Below are positions 49,046-58,916 of a stretch of 64,000 nucleotides of DNA, one piece after another. How positions within the stretch are numbered: the stretch's first letter is position 1; every line of letters starts with the position of its first letter. The stretch spans positions 1 to 64,000 of the forward strand of contig CANQUS010000001.1 of the NCBI GenBank assembly GCA_947627055.1. Direction: 5' to 3'. A program made the translations under genes and the position numbers. Source of the DNA: an uncultured Clostridia bacterium. GTDB lineage: Bacteria; Bacillota; Clostridia; Oscillospirales; Acutalibacteraceae. Below the pieces are notes generated by a model. The model was given only the letters and a program-made list of their open reading frames with translations. It did not search any database and was not told the origin of the DNA.

Positions 49046-49924
49046 ATGATAAAAAGTATGACGGGTTTCGGAAGATTTGACGGTACAGTCGGCGGCAGGA
49101 GCATTGTCGTAGAAATAAAAACGGTGAACCACCGCTTTCTCGACTTTTCCTGTAGGATAAACAGAGGATACGGCTTCCTTGAGGAAAAACTAAAGAGCTT
49201 TATTTCGGAGCATATATTCAGAGGAAAGGTCGATATATATGTAACAGTTTCCGAAAATGAAAATACAGAGTCTGTTGTAGAAATCAATCATTCGCTTGCG
49301 GCAGGCTATGTAAAGGCATTGCGTGAGCTTTCCCAAAAATATGGTATAAAAGAGGATGTTTCTGCATCGAAGCTTTCAAAATACAGCGACGTTTTAAGCG
49401 TTCGCAAGCCGGCTGAAGATGAGGAGCTTGTTTGGTCGTTGGTGAAGGAGGGAACGGAGAAGGCTCTTGCGGGACTTATAGCGATGAGGGAGAAAGAGGG
49501 CGAAAGGCTAAGGACAGATGTTCTTTCGCGAGGTAAAGCTATTATTGCTCTCGTAGAAAGAGTCGAGGAGCGCTCTCCGAAAGTTGTTGAGGAATATCGT
49601 GAAAAGCTTTTTTTGAGAATAAAGGAGATACTTGAATGTGTCGATATTGACGAACAGAGGATTTTGACAGAGGCAGCTATTTTTGCCGATAAGACCGCTG
49701 TTGCGGAGGAAACGGTTCGACTGCGTTCGCACATCGCTCAAGCTGCCGATATGCTTGAGAGCAGTGCTCCGATAGGCAGAAAGCTTGACTTCCTTGTTCA
49801 GGAGATGAACCGAGAGGCAAATACTATCGGTTCAAAGATAAGCGATTTAGAGCTTTCCCATGTTGTTGTAGATATTAAGGCGGAAATTGAAAAAATCCGT
49901 GAGCAGGTTCAAAACATTGAATAG
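49046..49924 (+). CDS. yicC: YicC-family endoribonuclease
   Basis: 292 residues from ATG 49046, the family start MIKSMTGFGRFDG; ATG 49037 would add MMS. Also IVVEIKTVNHRFLDFSCRI near the start and the C-terminal DUF1732 part IGRKLDFLVQEMNREANTIGS. YicC proteins cut small RNAs and affect stress survival. First gene of the conserved yicC-remA-gmk-rpoZ-priA row. 15 bases before remA. Confidence 0.92.
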   Translation: MIKSMTGFGRFDGTVGGRSIVVEIKTVNHRFLDFSCRINRGYGFLEEKLKSFISEHIFRGKVDIYVTVSENENTESVVEINHSLAAGYVKALRELSQKYGIKEDVSASKLSKYSDVLSVRKPAEDEELVWSLVKEGTEKALAGLIAMREKEGERLRTDVLSRGKAIIALVERVEERSPKVVEEYREKLFLRIKEILECVDIDEQRILTEAAIFADKTAVAEETVRLRSHIAQAADMLESSAPIGRKLDFLVQEMNREANTIGSKISDLELSHVVVDIKAEIEKIREQVQNIE

Positions 49925-49936
49925 AGGTGGTTTCCG

Positions 49937-50224
49937 ATGATGCTTATAAATATCGGCTACGGCAACTTTATATCGGCAGAGAGGATCATAGCAGCAGTAT
50001 CGCACGAGGCTGCGCCAATAAAGCGTATGGCACAGGATGCGCGTGAAAAGGGTATTCTGATAGACGCGACCTGTGGCCGAAAGACAAAATCCGTACTGTT
50101 CATAGACAGCGGTCAAGTTGTTCTCTCAGCATTGCCTCCTGAGACGCTTGCTAATCGTGTGAACGGTAAAAGCGACGATACTAACGGAAGATACACCGAA
50201 AGGAGCGGTAAAATTGAAGAATAA
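49937..50224 (+). CDS. remA: RemA-family DNA-binding regulator (DUF370)
   Basis: 95 residues (94 if ATG 49940 is used; AGAGGTGG fits both). [38 protein letters not shown] and [20 protein letters not shown] are the family core. In Bacillus RemA activates matrix and osmoprotection genes; in Clostridia the gene mostly stays next to gmk and may have another role. It overlaps gmk by 11 bases. Confidence 0.93.
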   Translation: MMLINIGYGNFISAERIIAAVSHEAAPIKRMAQDAREKGILIDATCGRKTKSVLFIDSGQVVLSALPPETLANRVNGKSDDTNGRYTERSGKIEE

Positions 50225-50816
50225 AGGTGTTATGTTCATAATCTCCGGGCCGTCGGGAGCCGGAAAGGGAACTCTTGTAAAGGAACTTTTAAAATACCCT
50301 GAAAATGAGGTTTCAGTTTCGGCAACGACACGGTCTCCGCGAGAGGGCGAGATCGACGGCGTCCACTATCACTTTTTAACGGTGGATAAGTTCCATGAGC
50401 TGATGGAGCACAATGGGGTACTTGAATATGCGCAGTATTGCGGGAACTATTACGGAACGCCCAGCGCACAAATAGACGCGTGGCTTTCCGAGGGCAAAAA
50501 TGTAATTCTCGAAATAGATGTTCAGGGCTGTCGTCAAATCAAGGCTAAGAGAGATGATGCGGTAACTGTTTTTATTGTGCCACCGTCAATGGAGATTCTC
50601 GAAAAAAGGCTTCGAGGGCGAGGAACAGAAAACGATGATGTTATCGCACAGCGTCTGCTGGCGGCAAAGGGTGAGCTTGAAATGGCAGGCGAATATGATT
50701 ATGTTGTTGTCAACGGTCCGATAGAGGAATGTGCCGCTGATGTTATGGCTATATTTAAGGCGGAGAATATCAAGGCTCAGAACAGAGAAACTATGTGTGA
50801 GCTCTTAGGCAGATAA
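50214..50816 (+). CDS. gmk: Guanylate kinase
   Basis: 200 residues from TTG 50214, supported by AAGGAGCGG about 7 bases upstream; ATG 50232 is a weaker choice. P-loop [21 protein letters not shown]-binding [19 protein letters not shown], and [14 protein letters not shown]. Phosphorylates GMP to GDP. Start lies inside the end of remA. Confidence 0.95.
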   Translation: MKNKGVMFIISGPSGAGKGTLVKELLKYPENEVSVSATTRSPREGEIDGVHYHFLTVDKFHELMEHNGVLEYAQYCGNYYGTPSAQIDAWLSEGKNVILEIDVQGCRQIKAKRDDAVTVFIVPPSMEILEKRLRGRGTENDDVIAQRLLAAKGELEMAGEYDYVVVNGPIEECAADVMAIFKAENIKAQNRETMCELLGR

Positions 50817-50882
50817 AGAGATAAAAATTATTTCTGTATAAAAAGATTTTCTATAATAAATTATTTTAAGAGGTGCAGTATA

Positions 50883-51086
50883 ATGATAAAATCATCACTT
50901 GACGATATGCTGATGGGAAGACAGAGCCGTTACGCTCTTGTGATCGCGGTCGCAAAGCGCGCCCGTGAACTCTCACAGGAAATGGAGGACGGCAAGATAG
51001 AAAAGAATGAAAAGCCCGTCCTTGTTGCTTACGACGAGTTTAAAAGGCACAAGTACGCTATATATGAGTCTGAAGCAGATGACTGA
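50883..51086 (+). CDS. rpoZ: RNA polymerase omega subunit
   Basis: 67 residues. MIKSSLDDMLMGRQSRYALV and AVAKRARELSQE are the omega core, followed by KPVLVAYDEFKRHKYAIYES. Stabilises the beta' subunit. AAGAGGTGCAG precedes the ATG; it overlaps the priA start region by 8 bases. Gene order gmk-rpoZ-priA is conserved in Firmicutes. Confidence 0.95.
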   Translation: MIKSSLDDMLMGRQSRYALVIAVAKRARELSQEMEDGKIEKNEKPVLVAYDEFKRHKYAIYESEADD

Positions 51087-53544
51087 TAAACCACACGATG
51101 ATGTGATCATCGCAGAGGTTGCGGTCGAGAAAACAGCTCTTCACTTCGACAAGCTGTATTCATATATTATCCCCGAAATGCTTGTCCGTAGTGCCCAAGT
51201 CGGCTGTCGTGTTATCGTACCGTTCGGCAACGTCAAAAGGCGGCAGGGCATAATTACCGCTATTCAAAACGAAAGCGGCGAGGTTAAAGGTCTGAAAAAT
51301 ATTGGTGAGCTTATTGATAGTGAGCCTGTCCTTTCTGCTGAAATGCTTTCTATGGCTAAGTTTATGAAGGAAAGGTACTACTGTACACTGTATGAGGCGT
51401 GCGCTGCTATGCTGCCCGCCGGACTTGGCATGAAGCTGACATTTTCGTATACCTATACGCAGGAGGGGGCGGAAAAAACGGATCTGCCGCCTGAGGAGCG
51501 CAGAGTGATAGACTTTCTTATTGCGCGCAGAAAGCCTGTCCGTCACGATATACTCATCAAAAACATGGGACTTGCAGATGACGGTATACTTACTAAGCTG
51601 TGCAGATTAGGCTTGCTTCGGAGAACAGAGGCAGTAAAAAAACGGCTTGCCGATGCCTCCGTAAAAATGATTCGGATATGCTGTGATGCCGATATTTCCG
51701 CAAAGCTGTCACCTAAGCAGAGCGAGCTTCTTTCACTTTTGCAGAGCATCGGGGAATGCTCAGTTAAGGAACTTTGCTATTTTACGGGAGTGACCGCTTC
51801 TGTTGCGGATGCACTTGTTAAAAAGGGTATTTGCGAGTATTTTGAGGAGGAAGCGCCAAGGTTTATTATTCCCAAAGCGCAAGCTCAAGACAGGATAAAG
51901 GAAATTACACTGACTGAGGAGCAGCAGAGAGCATACGAGGAACTGCGGGAAAGGCAAAATTCGGGAAAGCCGTCGGTGTCATTGCTTTATGGGATTACAG
52001 GCAGCGGAAAGACATCTGTTTTTATGAAACTGATTGATGATGCCATTAACAACGCAAACGGCGGGATTATCGTGATGGTTCCCGAGATCTCGCTTACACC
52101 ACAGCTTCTCGATAAATTCACATCACGCTACGGCGGGAGAATCGCCGTATTTCACAGTGGTCTTTCAATAGGCAAGCGTCTTGAGGAATGGAAACGTATT
52201 AAGAGCGGCGAGGCTGAAATAGCCGTCGGTACACGTTCGGCAATATTTGCACCGTTTGAAAGGCTGTCGCTTATTGTAATGGACGAGGAACAGGAGTACA
52301 CATACAAGTCGGGAGCGACACCGAGGTTTCATGCGAGAGATCTCGCAAAATTCCGTTGTGCCAAAAATAACTGTTTACTGCTGCTGTCATCCGCAACGCC
52401 GTCTGTCGAGAGCTTTTACTTCGCAAACAACGGCAGATACGGACTTCAGATACTTAAAAACCGATATGGCAGTGCAAAGCTTCCAGAGGTTATTACAGTT
52501 GACATGAACCTTGAGCAGGAGCAGGGCAATATGAGCGCGTACAGCTCCGTACTTCTTGAGTCAATAGAGGCAAATCTCAGGGAAAAAAAGCAATCCATTA
52601 TTCTTTTGAATCGCCGCGGGCATAATACATTTGTTTCGTGCCGTTCGTGTAAGGAGGTTATATCCTGTCCTAATTGCTCGATTTCGCTGACTTATCACTC
52701 TGCCAACAACCGGTTGATGTGTCACTATTGCGGTTATTCCGTTCCCGTTCCGAAAACGTGTCCCGCCTGCGGAAGTGAAAAACTGCGTTTCGGCGGTACG
52801 GGAACTCAGCGTGCTGAGGAGGAGCTTTCTGAGCTTTTCCCGTCAGCGAGGGTACTGCGGCTTGACGCTGATTCTACTATGCGGAGGTATGCTTATGAGA
52901 AAAAGCTGTCGCAGTTTGCTGACGGTGAATACGATATACTGCTTGGAACACAAATGGTAGCCAAGGGACTTGACTTCAAAAATGTAACGCTTGTCGGTGT
53001 TATAAATGCGGATCAGATGCTGTACGTCGGTGATTTTCGAGGGTATGAGCGTGCATTTTCTCTTTTGACTCAGGTTGTGGGCCGTTCGGGCAGAGGCGAT
53101 AAGGAGGGTAAGGCTATCATTCAGACGTTTTGCCCCGAAAATCCCGTCATTGCTCTTGCGGCGGCGCAGGATTACGATAAATTCTATAACAGTGAAATAA
53201 TGCTGCGAAAGTCTATGATATACCCTCCGTTTTCGGATATATGCGTAGTTGCCTTTATTGGAACTGACAGAGCGCTTGTCGAAAAAGCAGCTGTTTACTT
53301 TTCCGAGCTTTTGCGGAAAAAGGTATCGGAGGAATTTAAGAATATTCCCCTTGTTGTGCTGGGACCCGCGCCTGCGCTGGTTTCGAGGATAAGCAATAAG
53401 TACCGATACAGGCTGATACTTAAATTCAGAAATAACAAAGCATTTAGAGAGCTTATGTCATCGCTGCTTTGTGAAATAGGAGCAGACAGAAGCTGTTCGG
53501 AGGTAACGGCTTTCGCAGATATAAACCCTGAAAGCATAATGTAG
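51079..53544 (+). CDS. priA: Primosomal replication helicase PriA
   Basis: 821 residues from ATG 51079 (51064 possible). An N-terminal fork-binding domain (EVAVEKTALHFDKLYSYIIP), helicase core with GITGSGKTSVFMKL, Walker B as MDEEQEYTYKSG (DEEQ, as in PriA), and eight zinc-site Cys in CRSCKEVISCPNCS ... CHYCGYSVPVPKTCPACGS. The end QVVGRSGRGDKEGKAIIQTF is motif VI. Restarts stalled forks by loading DnaB-type helicase. Length is slightly longer than E. coli PriA, as usual for Firmicutes. Confidence 0.95.
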   Translation: MTDKPHDDVIIAEVAVEKTALHFDKLYSYIIPEMLVRSAQVGCRVIVPFGNVKRRQGIITAIQNESGEVKGLKNIGELIDSEPVLSAEMLSMAKFMKERYYCTLYEACAAMLPAGLGMKLTFSYTYTQEGAEKTDLPPEERRVIDFLIARRKPVRHDILIKNMGLADDGILTKLCRLGLLRRTEAVKKRLADASVKMIRICCDADISAKLSPKQSELLSLLQSIGECSVKELCYFTGVTASVADALVKKGICEYFEEEAPRFIIPKAQAQDRIKEITLTEEQQRAYEELRERQNSGKPSVSLLYGITGSGKTSVFMKLIDDAINNANGGIIVMVPEISLTPQLLDKFTSRYGGRIAVFHSGLSIGKRLEEWKRIKSGEAEIAVGTRSAIFAPFERLSLIVMDEEQEYTYKSGATPRFHARDLAKFRCAKNNCLLLLSSATPSVESFYFANNGRYGLQILKNRYGSAKLPEVITVDMNLEQEQGNMSAYSSVLLESIEANLREKKQSIILLNRRGHNTFVSCRSCKEVISCPNCSISLTYHSANNRLMCHYCGYSVPVPKTCPACGSEKLRFGGTGTQRAEEELSELFPSARVLRLDADSTMRRYAYEKKLSQFADGEYDILLGTQMVAKGLDFKNVTLVGVINADQMLYVGDFRGYERAFSLLTQVVGRSGRGDKEGKAIIQTFCPENPVIALAAAQDYDKFYNSEIMLRKSMIYPPFSDICVVAFIGTDRALVEKAAVYFSELLRKKVSEEFKNIPLVVLGPAPALVSRISNKYRYRLILKFRNNKAFRELMSSLLCEIGADRSCSEVTAFADINPESIM

Positions 53545-53623
53545 ACTAAAGTTTTCTGATATTTTAAAATTATGAATTATTATGAATTATATTAAGACAA
53601 ATTCTCTTGAGGAGTGTTTAATT

Positions 53624-54091
53624 ATGGCGCTTAGAAATATAGTTAAAGAAGGGGACGAGATCCTCACAAAGAATTGCCGTCCCGTTGAAAAATTTGATGA
53701 TAAGCTGGCTTCGCTTATTGACGATATGTACGAGACGATGCTTGCGAGTAATGGCGTAGGTATCGCCGCTCCGCAGGTAGGAGTTTTAAGACGTGTTTTC
53801 GTTGTCGATATAGGAGAGGGTATGATCGAGTTTGTCAACCCCGAGATCATAAAGACAAGCGGCAGGCAGGAAACAGGCGAGGGCTGTCTCTCGTGTCCCG
53901 GAGAATACGGAATTACTATTCGCCCTAAGTTTGTGACCATCAAGGCGCAGGACAGAACGGGCAAGGAGTTTACACTTGAGGCGAGTGACTTCCTCGCCAA
54001 GGCTGTCTGCCATGAAAACGACCACCTTAATGGCATACTGTTTAAAGCTCATGTAATAAGGATGCTTGACAAGGACGAAATGGAGGAATAA
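53624..54091 (+). CDS. def: Peptide deformylase
   Basis: 155 residues from ATG 53624 behind TTGAGGAGTG. The three motifs are intact: GVGIAAPQVG, EGCLSCPG (metal Cys) and CHENDHLNGILF (HExxH). Removes formyl from nascent proteins with Fe(II). One base before fmt, its functional counterpart. Confidence 0.96.
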   Translation: MALRNIVKEGDEILTKNCRPVEKFDDKLASLIDDMYETMLASNGVGIAAPQVGVLRRVFVVDIGEGMIEFVNPEIIKTSGRQETGEGCLSCPGEYGITIRPKFVTIKAQDRTGKEFTLEASDFLAKAVCHENDHLNGILFKAHVIRMLDKDEMEE

Positions 54092-54092
54092 T

Positions 54093-55007
54093 ATGAGAAT
54101 CGTCTTTATGGGTACTCCTGAGTTTGCCGTCCCGTGTCTCAAGGCTATTATAGAAAAACATGATGTTGCTGCGGTGTTTACTCAGCCCGATAAGCCAAAG
54201 GGAAGAAAACAAATCCTCACCTCTCCTCCTGTTAAGGAAACGGCGTTGGAGTATAAAATCCCAGTATATCAGCCTGATACTTTAAAGAGCGGGGAAGCAT
54301 ATGAAATACTTTCAAGGATCGATCCTGATGTGATCGTTGTTACAGCTTACGGTAAAATTCTTCCAAGGAATATTCTTGAGCTTCCGAGGTACGGCTGTAT
54401 CAATGTCCATGCGTCGCTTCTTCCGAAGTATCGCGGTTCGGCACCTATACAGTGGTCTATTATTAACGGGGAGAAGGAAACAGGAATTACCACAATGTAT
54501 ATGGACGAGGGTATAGATACTGGCGATATGCTTCAAAGGGCTTCCCTTGCTATCGGTGAGGACGAAACCGCTGACGAGCTTCATGACAGATTATCCGCTC
54601 TCGGCGCAAGGCTCATCATTGAAACGCTTGAGGCTGTTGAAAACGGTACGATGACCCGCACGAAGCAGGACGACAGCCTGTCAAGCTATGCCGCTATGCT
54701 TTCAAAGGAAATATCTCCCCTGGATTTCAGCCGTTCGGCGCGGGAGGTTCACAACAAGGTTCGCGGTCTTAATTCGTGGCCGTCGGCAACCTCCGTAATA
54801 AACGGTAAGAGAATCAAAATCCATAAGACGAGGCTTGCGGACGGCTCGGGCAGGGCCGGTGAAATAATATCGCTTGAGCCTTTGACGGTAGCGTGCGGCA
54901 GCGGAGCTGTTGAAATATTGGAGCTTCAGCCTGAGGGAAAAAAGAAAATGACCTCATATGATTTTCAGAGAGGACATAGTGTAAAGCTGCACGAATTTTT
55001 TAGTTGA
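54093..55007 (+). CDS. fmt: Methionyl-tRNA formyltransferase
   Basis: 304 residues from ATG 54093 (TGGAGGAATAAT upstream). MRIVFMGTPEFAVPCLKAI, TQPDKPKGRK, the catalytic NVHASLLPKYRGSAPIQWSI and TGITTMYMDEGIDTGDML. The C-terminal domain holds VRGLNSWPSA. Formylates Met-tRNAi with 10-formyl-THF. Confidence 0.96.
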   Translation: MRIVFMGTPEFAVPCLKAIIEKHDVAAVFTQPDKPKGRKQILTSPPVKETALEYKIPVYQPDTLKSGEAYEILSRIDPDVIVVTAYGKILPRNILELPRYGCINVHASLLPKYRGSAPIQWSIINGEKETGITTMYMDEGIDTGDMLQRASLAIGEDETADELHDRLSALGARLIIETLEAVENGTMTRTKQDDSLSSYAAMLSKEISPLDFSRSAREVHNKVRGLNSWPSATSVINGKRIKIHKTRLADGSGRAGEIISLEPLTVACGSGAVEILELQPEGKKKMTSYDFQRGHSVKLHEFFS

Positions 55008-55036
55008 TTTTTTTATTGAATCAAGGAGGAATTTAT

Positions 55037-55735
55037 ATGGGATTTTATTATTTTGATTATACCTATTTTTTATTTGTCGTCCCTGCGCTTTTGATTTCAA
55101 TATATGCGCAATTTTGTGTTTCAACCGCGTTCAATAAATATTCCCAAGTTAGAAACAGAGCGGCTATGTCAGGCAGGAATGCTGCGGAAATGGTTTTGAG
55201 AATGAATAACGTACCCGTGATTCCGATGAATCATATAAGGGGAAGCATGAACGATCACTTTGACCCGCGCAGCAACACTATAAACCTCTCTGATCCGGTA
55301 TGCGAGCAGACTACGGTTACGGCAGTATGTGTCGCGGCACATGAGGCAGGTCACGCAGTACAATATGCGACAAAGTACGGCCCTATGTTTATAAGAAGTG
55401 CGCTTGTTCCGATAACCCAAATCAGCTCGATGGCGGCGTGGCCGTTGGTTATAATAGGTCTGATACTGCCGGTTCAATACAGTTTTGTAGTTGATCTTGG
55501 AATTATTTTATATGGTGTTGCGCTGCTGTTCTCAATAGTGACGCTTCCCGTTGAGTTTAATGCGAGCCGTCGTGCTATGACAGCTCTTTCCGATTCGGGG
55601 TTGTTTACTCAAGACGAGCTTGCAGGAGCAAAGAAGGTTCTCCGTGCCGCAGCTATGACTTATGTTGCCGCAACTCTTTCGGCACTTCTCAATCTTTTGA
55701 GAATAATCCTTATAGCAAGCGACAGGCGGAGATAA
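55037..55735 (+). CDS. Membrane zinc metallopeptidase (YugP family)
   Basis: 232 residues from ATG 55037 (AAGGAGGA upstream). One N-terminal span, then CVAAHEAGHAVQYATKYGP, the HExxH zinc site, followed by two to three spans and LPVEFNASRRAMTALSDSG, a family hallmark. The active site would sit near the membrane. Cellular substrate is unknown; the gene sits regularly between fmt and rsmB in Clostridia. Confidence 0.9.
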   Translation: MGFYYFDYTYFLFVVPALLISIYAQFCVSTAFNKYSQVRNRAAMSGRNAAEMVLRMNNVPVIPMNHIRGSMNDHFDPRSNTINLSDPVCEQTTVTAVCVAAHEAGHAVQYATKYGPMFIRSALVPITQISSMAAWPLVIIGLILPVQYSFVVDLGIILYGVALLFSIVTLPVEFNASRRAMTALSDSGLFTQDELAGAKKVLRAAAMTYVAATLSALLNLLRIILIASDRRR

Positions 55736-55736
55736 T

Positions 55737-57071
55737 ATGGAAAATAATTTTAACGGCCGTTCGCTTGCGTTTGACGCACTGTCAAGAGTTCTGTCGGACG
55801 GCGCATACTCTAATATCGCGTTCGACACGATATTGTCAAGAGCAAACGCTGACAAAAGGGAAGCCAATCTTGCCGCCGCGATATTTTACGGCGTACTTGA
55901 GAGAAAACTGACGCTTGAATATGTACTGTCACAATTTTCTAAAATACCAATAAAGAGTATCGACAGGCAAGTCTTGATAATCCTGTATATAGGGATATAT
56001 CAGATAATTTATATGGATAGAATACCGAATTCTGCGGCGGTGAACGAATGCGTCAAGCTGTGCAAGAAGCATAAGCTGTTTTCCGCAAGCGGGTTTGTGA
56101 ACGGGGTTTTGCGTGCGGCAGCAAGAAACGGCGCGCCAAAGCTGCCGAGCGATAAGGACAAATTATCGTACTTATCGGTGAAGTATTCCTTTCCTCAGGA
56201 GATTATTACACTATGGATCGATCATTATGGTGAGGAGATAACCGAAAAACTTCTTGAATCGCAGATAGGCAGACCACCTCTCTGCGCGAGGGTCAATATA
56301 TTGAAAACGACCCCTGACAGTCTTATAAATATACTTTCGAAAAAGGGAATAAGAGCGGAAAAAAGTAAGGTTCTTGAAAATGCGATATTACTTGAAAATT
56401 CGGGAGCTGTTTCAAAACTGCCCGAATTTGAGGACGGTCTGTTTCACATGGAGGATATATCGAGCCAAATCTGCTGTGAGGTTCTTTCGCCGAAAAAAGG
56501 AGATTCCGTTCTTGATGTCTGCGCAGCACCCGGCGGAAAGAGCGTAACTATGGCGGAGATGATGGGCGATGAGGGCGATATACTCGCCTGCGACCTTTAT
56601 CCGCAGAGGCTTGAGCTTATAAAACAAAATGCGGACAGGGCCTGCGTTAAAATAATAAAGACAATGGAAGCTGACGCAAAAAACGCCGATTACGGGAAAA
56701 GGTTTCAGAGGATACTTTGCGACGTACCCTGCTCAGGACTTGGAATTATAAGAAGAAAGCCGGAGCTTCGTTACAAAGCTGTAATAGGACTTGACACTTT
56801 GCCCGATTTGCAGTACCTTATATTGTGTAATGCGGCAAGATTTACCGCAAGCGGCTGTGTTCTCGTTTATTCAACCTGTACGCTCAACCCCAAGGAAAAC
56901 GGAGAAAACGCTGACAGGTTTCTACGTGAGCATAAGGACTTTGAGCCGTATGAGATTTCTCCTCCGAATATTGTGCGGGGAATTGACGAGCCTATAAATC
57001 AATTGACGCTTTTCCCGCATACAAACGGGACAGACGGATTTTTCATTTCCGCGTTTAAGCGTGTTACATAG
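55737..57071 (+). CDS. rsmB: 16S rRNA (cytosine967-C5)-methyltransferase
   Basis: 444 residues. A NusB-like N-terminal domain (about 1-135: ALSRVLSDGAYSNIAFDTIL) and a Rossmann methyltransferase: VLDVCAAPGGKSVTMAEMM (SAM), LCDVPCSGLGIIRRKPELR (general-base Cys region) and VYSTCTLNPKENGENADRFL (nucleophile Cys). Overall length normal. One base after the peptidase stop. Confidence 0.95.
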   Translation: MENNFNGRSLAFDALSRVLSDGAYSNIAFDTILSRANADKREANLAAAIFYGVLERKLTLEYVLSQFSKIPIKSIDRQVLIILYIGIYQIIYMDRIPNSAAVNECVKLCKKHKLFSASGFVNGVLRAAARNGAPKLPSDKDKLSYLSVKYSFPQEIITLWIDHYGEEITEKLLESQIGRPPLCARVNILKTTPDSLINILSKKGIRAEKSKVLENAILLENSGAVSKLPEFEDGLFHMEDISSQICCEVLSPKKGDSVLDVCAAPGGKSVTMAEMMGDEGDILACDLYPQRLELIKQNADRACVKIIKTMEADAKNADYGKRFQRILCDVPCSGLGIIRRKPELRYKAVIGLDTLPDLQYLILCNAARFTASGCVLVYSTCTLNPKENGENADRFLREHKDFEPYEISPPNIVRGIDEPINQLTLFPHTNGTDGFFISAFKRVT

Positions 57072-57128
57072 TGAACGTCGTAGGGTTTCAAAGCTGATGC
57101 GGTACGAACCTTTTAAGGATGATGAATC

Positions 57129-58169
57129 GTGATAGACATAAAATCTCTTACACTTCCCGAACTGGAAGAAGAACTGAGTATAATGGGACAGCCCTCGTAC
57201 AGAGCGGGGCAAATCTTCAAATGGCTGCATTCGGGTGTAAAATCCTTTGATGAAATGACCAATATTTCTAAGGAACTGAGGAAAAAACTTGATATAAAGT
57301 GCTATATATCCTCCGCAACTATTGAAAAAAAACTCATTTCGGATTATGATGATACAGTAAAGTATCTCTTTTCATTCCGCGATGGAGAAACCGTTGAGTC
57401 CGTACTCATGAAATATCACCACGGATATACGAGCTGTATTTCGACACAGGCAGGATGTAAGATGGGATGTACCTTTTGCGCGACAGGAATGGGAGGCTTT
57501 GTTCGCGATCTGACCGCCAGTGAAATGCTCGCCCAGCTCCAAGCCGAGCAGGAGGACGGAAATATCCGTATATCCAATATTGTGCTTATGGGCATGGGTG
57601 AGCCTCTTGATAACTTTGATAATGTGATACGCTTTCTCAGACTCGTTTCGGATGATAAAGGAATGAACATAGGAATGCGCCACATATCGCTTTCTACGTG
57701 CGGTATCGTGCCGAGGATATATGAGCTTGCCGACTTAAAATTACAGATCACGCTTTCTGTTTCCCTTCATGCGCCTAACGACCTGATAAGAAGCCGTACT
57801 ATGCCTGTAAACAAGAGATGGGGAACGGACGAGCTTCTCGAAGCGTGCAGGTACTATATAAAAATGACAAACAGACGCATTTCATTTGAATATGCGATGA
57901 TAGATAATGTAAATGACACTGACGCCTGCGCCCGTGAGCTCGCGAAAAAGCTCCGAGGGATGCTTGCTCATGTCAACCTGATACCTGTCAATACTGTAAG
58001 CGGTTCAGAATACACAAAGAGCAAGGCGGAAAGGCTGAGGGCGTTTTCTGAGGTTCTTGAAAAAAACGGAATAGCAGTTACCGTCAGGAGAACGCTCGGA
58101 AGTGACATCAATGCCTCGTGCGGACAGCTTAGGCGGGGTGAAAAACCGATAAAAAGGGTGGTGGGATAG
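57129..58169 (+). CDS. rlmN: Dual-specificity 23S rRNA/tRNA adenine-C2 methyltransferase RlmN
   Basis: 346 residues from GTG 57129 (AAGGATGATG upstream). Radical-SAM cluster motif CKMGCTFCATG, earlier HGYTSCISTQAG, MGMGEPLDNFDNVI, and the methyl-carrying second Cys in DINASCGQLR near the C-terminus. Methylates A2503 of 23S rRNA and A37 of some tRNAs. Abuts stp directly. Confidence 0.96.
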   Translation: MIDIKSLTLPELEEELSIMGQPSYRAGQIFKWLHSGVKSFDEMTNISKELRKKLDIKCYISSATIEKKLISDYDDTVKYLFSFRDGETVESVLMKYHHGYTSCISTQAGCKMGCTFCATGMGGFVRDLTASEMLAQLQAEQEDGNIRISNIVLMGMGEPLDNFDNVIRFLRLVSDDKGMNIGMRHISLSTCGIVPRIYELADLKLQITLSVSLHAPNDLIRSRTMPVNKRWGTDELLEACRYYIKMTNRRISFEYAMIDNVNDTDACARELAKKLRGMLAHVNLIPVNTVSGSEYTKSKAERLRAFSEVLEKNGIAVTVRRTLGSDINASCGQLRRGEKPIKRVVG

Positions 58170-58898
58170 ATGCGGGTATCCAGCAAAAGTGATACGGGAC
58201 TTGTGAGAAAGCAAAATCAAGATAACTGCCGAACAGGGATATTCGACGAAAATACCATTTGGGCTGTCGTCTGCGACGGTATGGGCGGAGCAAACGGCGG
58301 AAGCACCGCAAGCACCACGGCGGTTGAAAAAATATCTAAGCATATTACAGAAAACTATATGCCGGATTTTGGCGAGGATGATATTAAGAGGCTTTTGGCG
58401 GAGGCTTCTTCTATCGCCAACAACGCGATATTTGAAATGTCGTCACGCGTAGATGAGTTAAGCGGTATGGGAACAACGCTTGTCGCGTGTCTCGCTCGAG
58501 GCGATAAGCTCTATATTATTCATGCGGGCGACAGTCGAGCCTGTCTTATAACGGGCGGAAGCCTGATACAGCTTACACAGGATCACTCGATTGTTCAGGA
58601 AATGGTAAACTCAGGTCAGATAACACCGGAGGAAGCGAGAGTACATCCGAGAAAAAATATAATTACGCGTGCACTTGGCGTTGAACCGAGAATACGTCTT
58701 GACTTCACCGTTTCGGATTTTCCGGAAAATTCAATGCTTCTGATATGTACTGACGGCCTTACGAATTATATTACCCCCGAAAGAATAGTTGAGTTGGCAG
58801 AAAGCCTTAACGGTGATGAACTAACCGAGGCGTTCGTTGCGGAAGCAAACGAGCAGGGTGGAGGTGACAACATTACTGTTGTCGTTATTAACCGATGA
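58170..58898 (+). CDS. prpC: PP2C-type Ser/Thr protein phosphatase (Stp/PrpC)
   Basis: 242 residues. Metal-binding motifs: DTGLVRKQNQDNC, VCDGMGGANGG, HAGDSRACLI, QDHSIVQEM and the end GGGDNITVVVI. Reverses the phosphorylation by the kinase encoded 18 bases downstream, the usual pair in Firmicutes controlling cell-wall growth and spore germination. Confidence 0.95.
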   Translation: MRVSSKSDTGLVRKQNQDNCRTGIFDENTIWAVVCDGMGGANGGSTASTTAVEKISKHITENYMPDFGEDDIKRLLAEASSIANNAIFEMSSRVDELSGMGTTLVACLARGDKLYIIHAGDSRACLITGGSLIQLTQDHSIVQEMVNSGQITPEEARVHPRKNIITRALGVEPRIRLDFTVSDFPENSMLLICTDGLTNYITPERIVELAESLNGDELTEAFVAEANEQGGGDNITVVVINR

Positions 58899-58916
58899 TC
58901 GGTCGGAAGGAGTTAA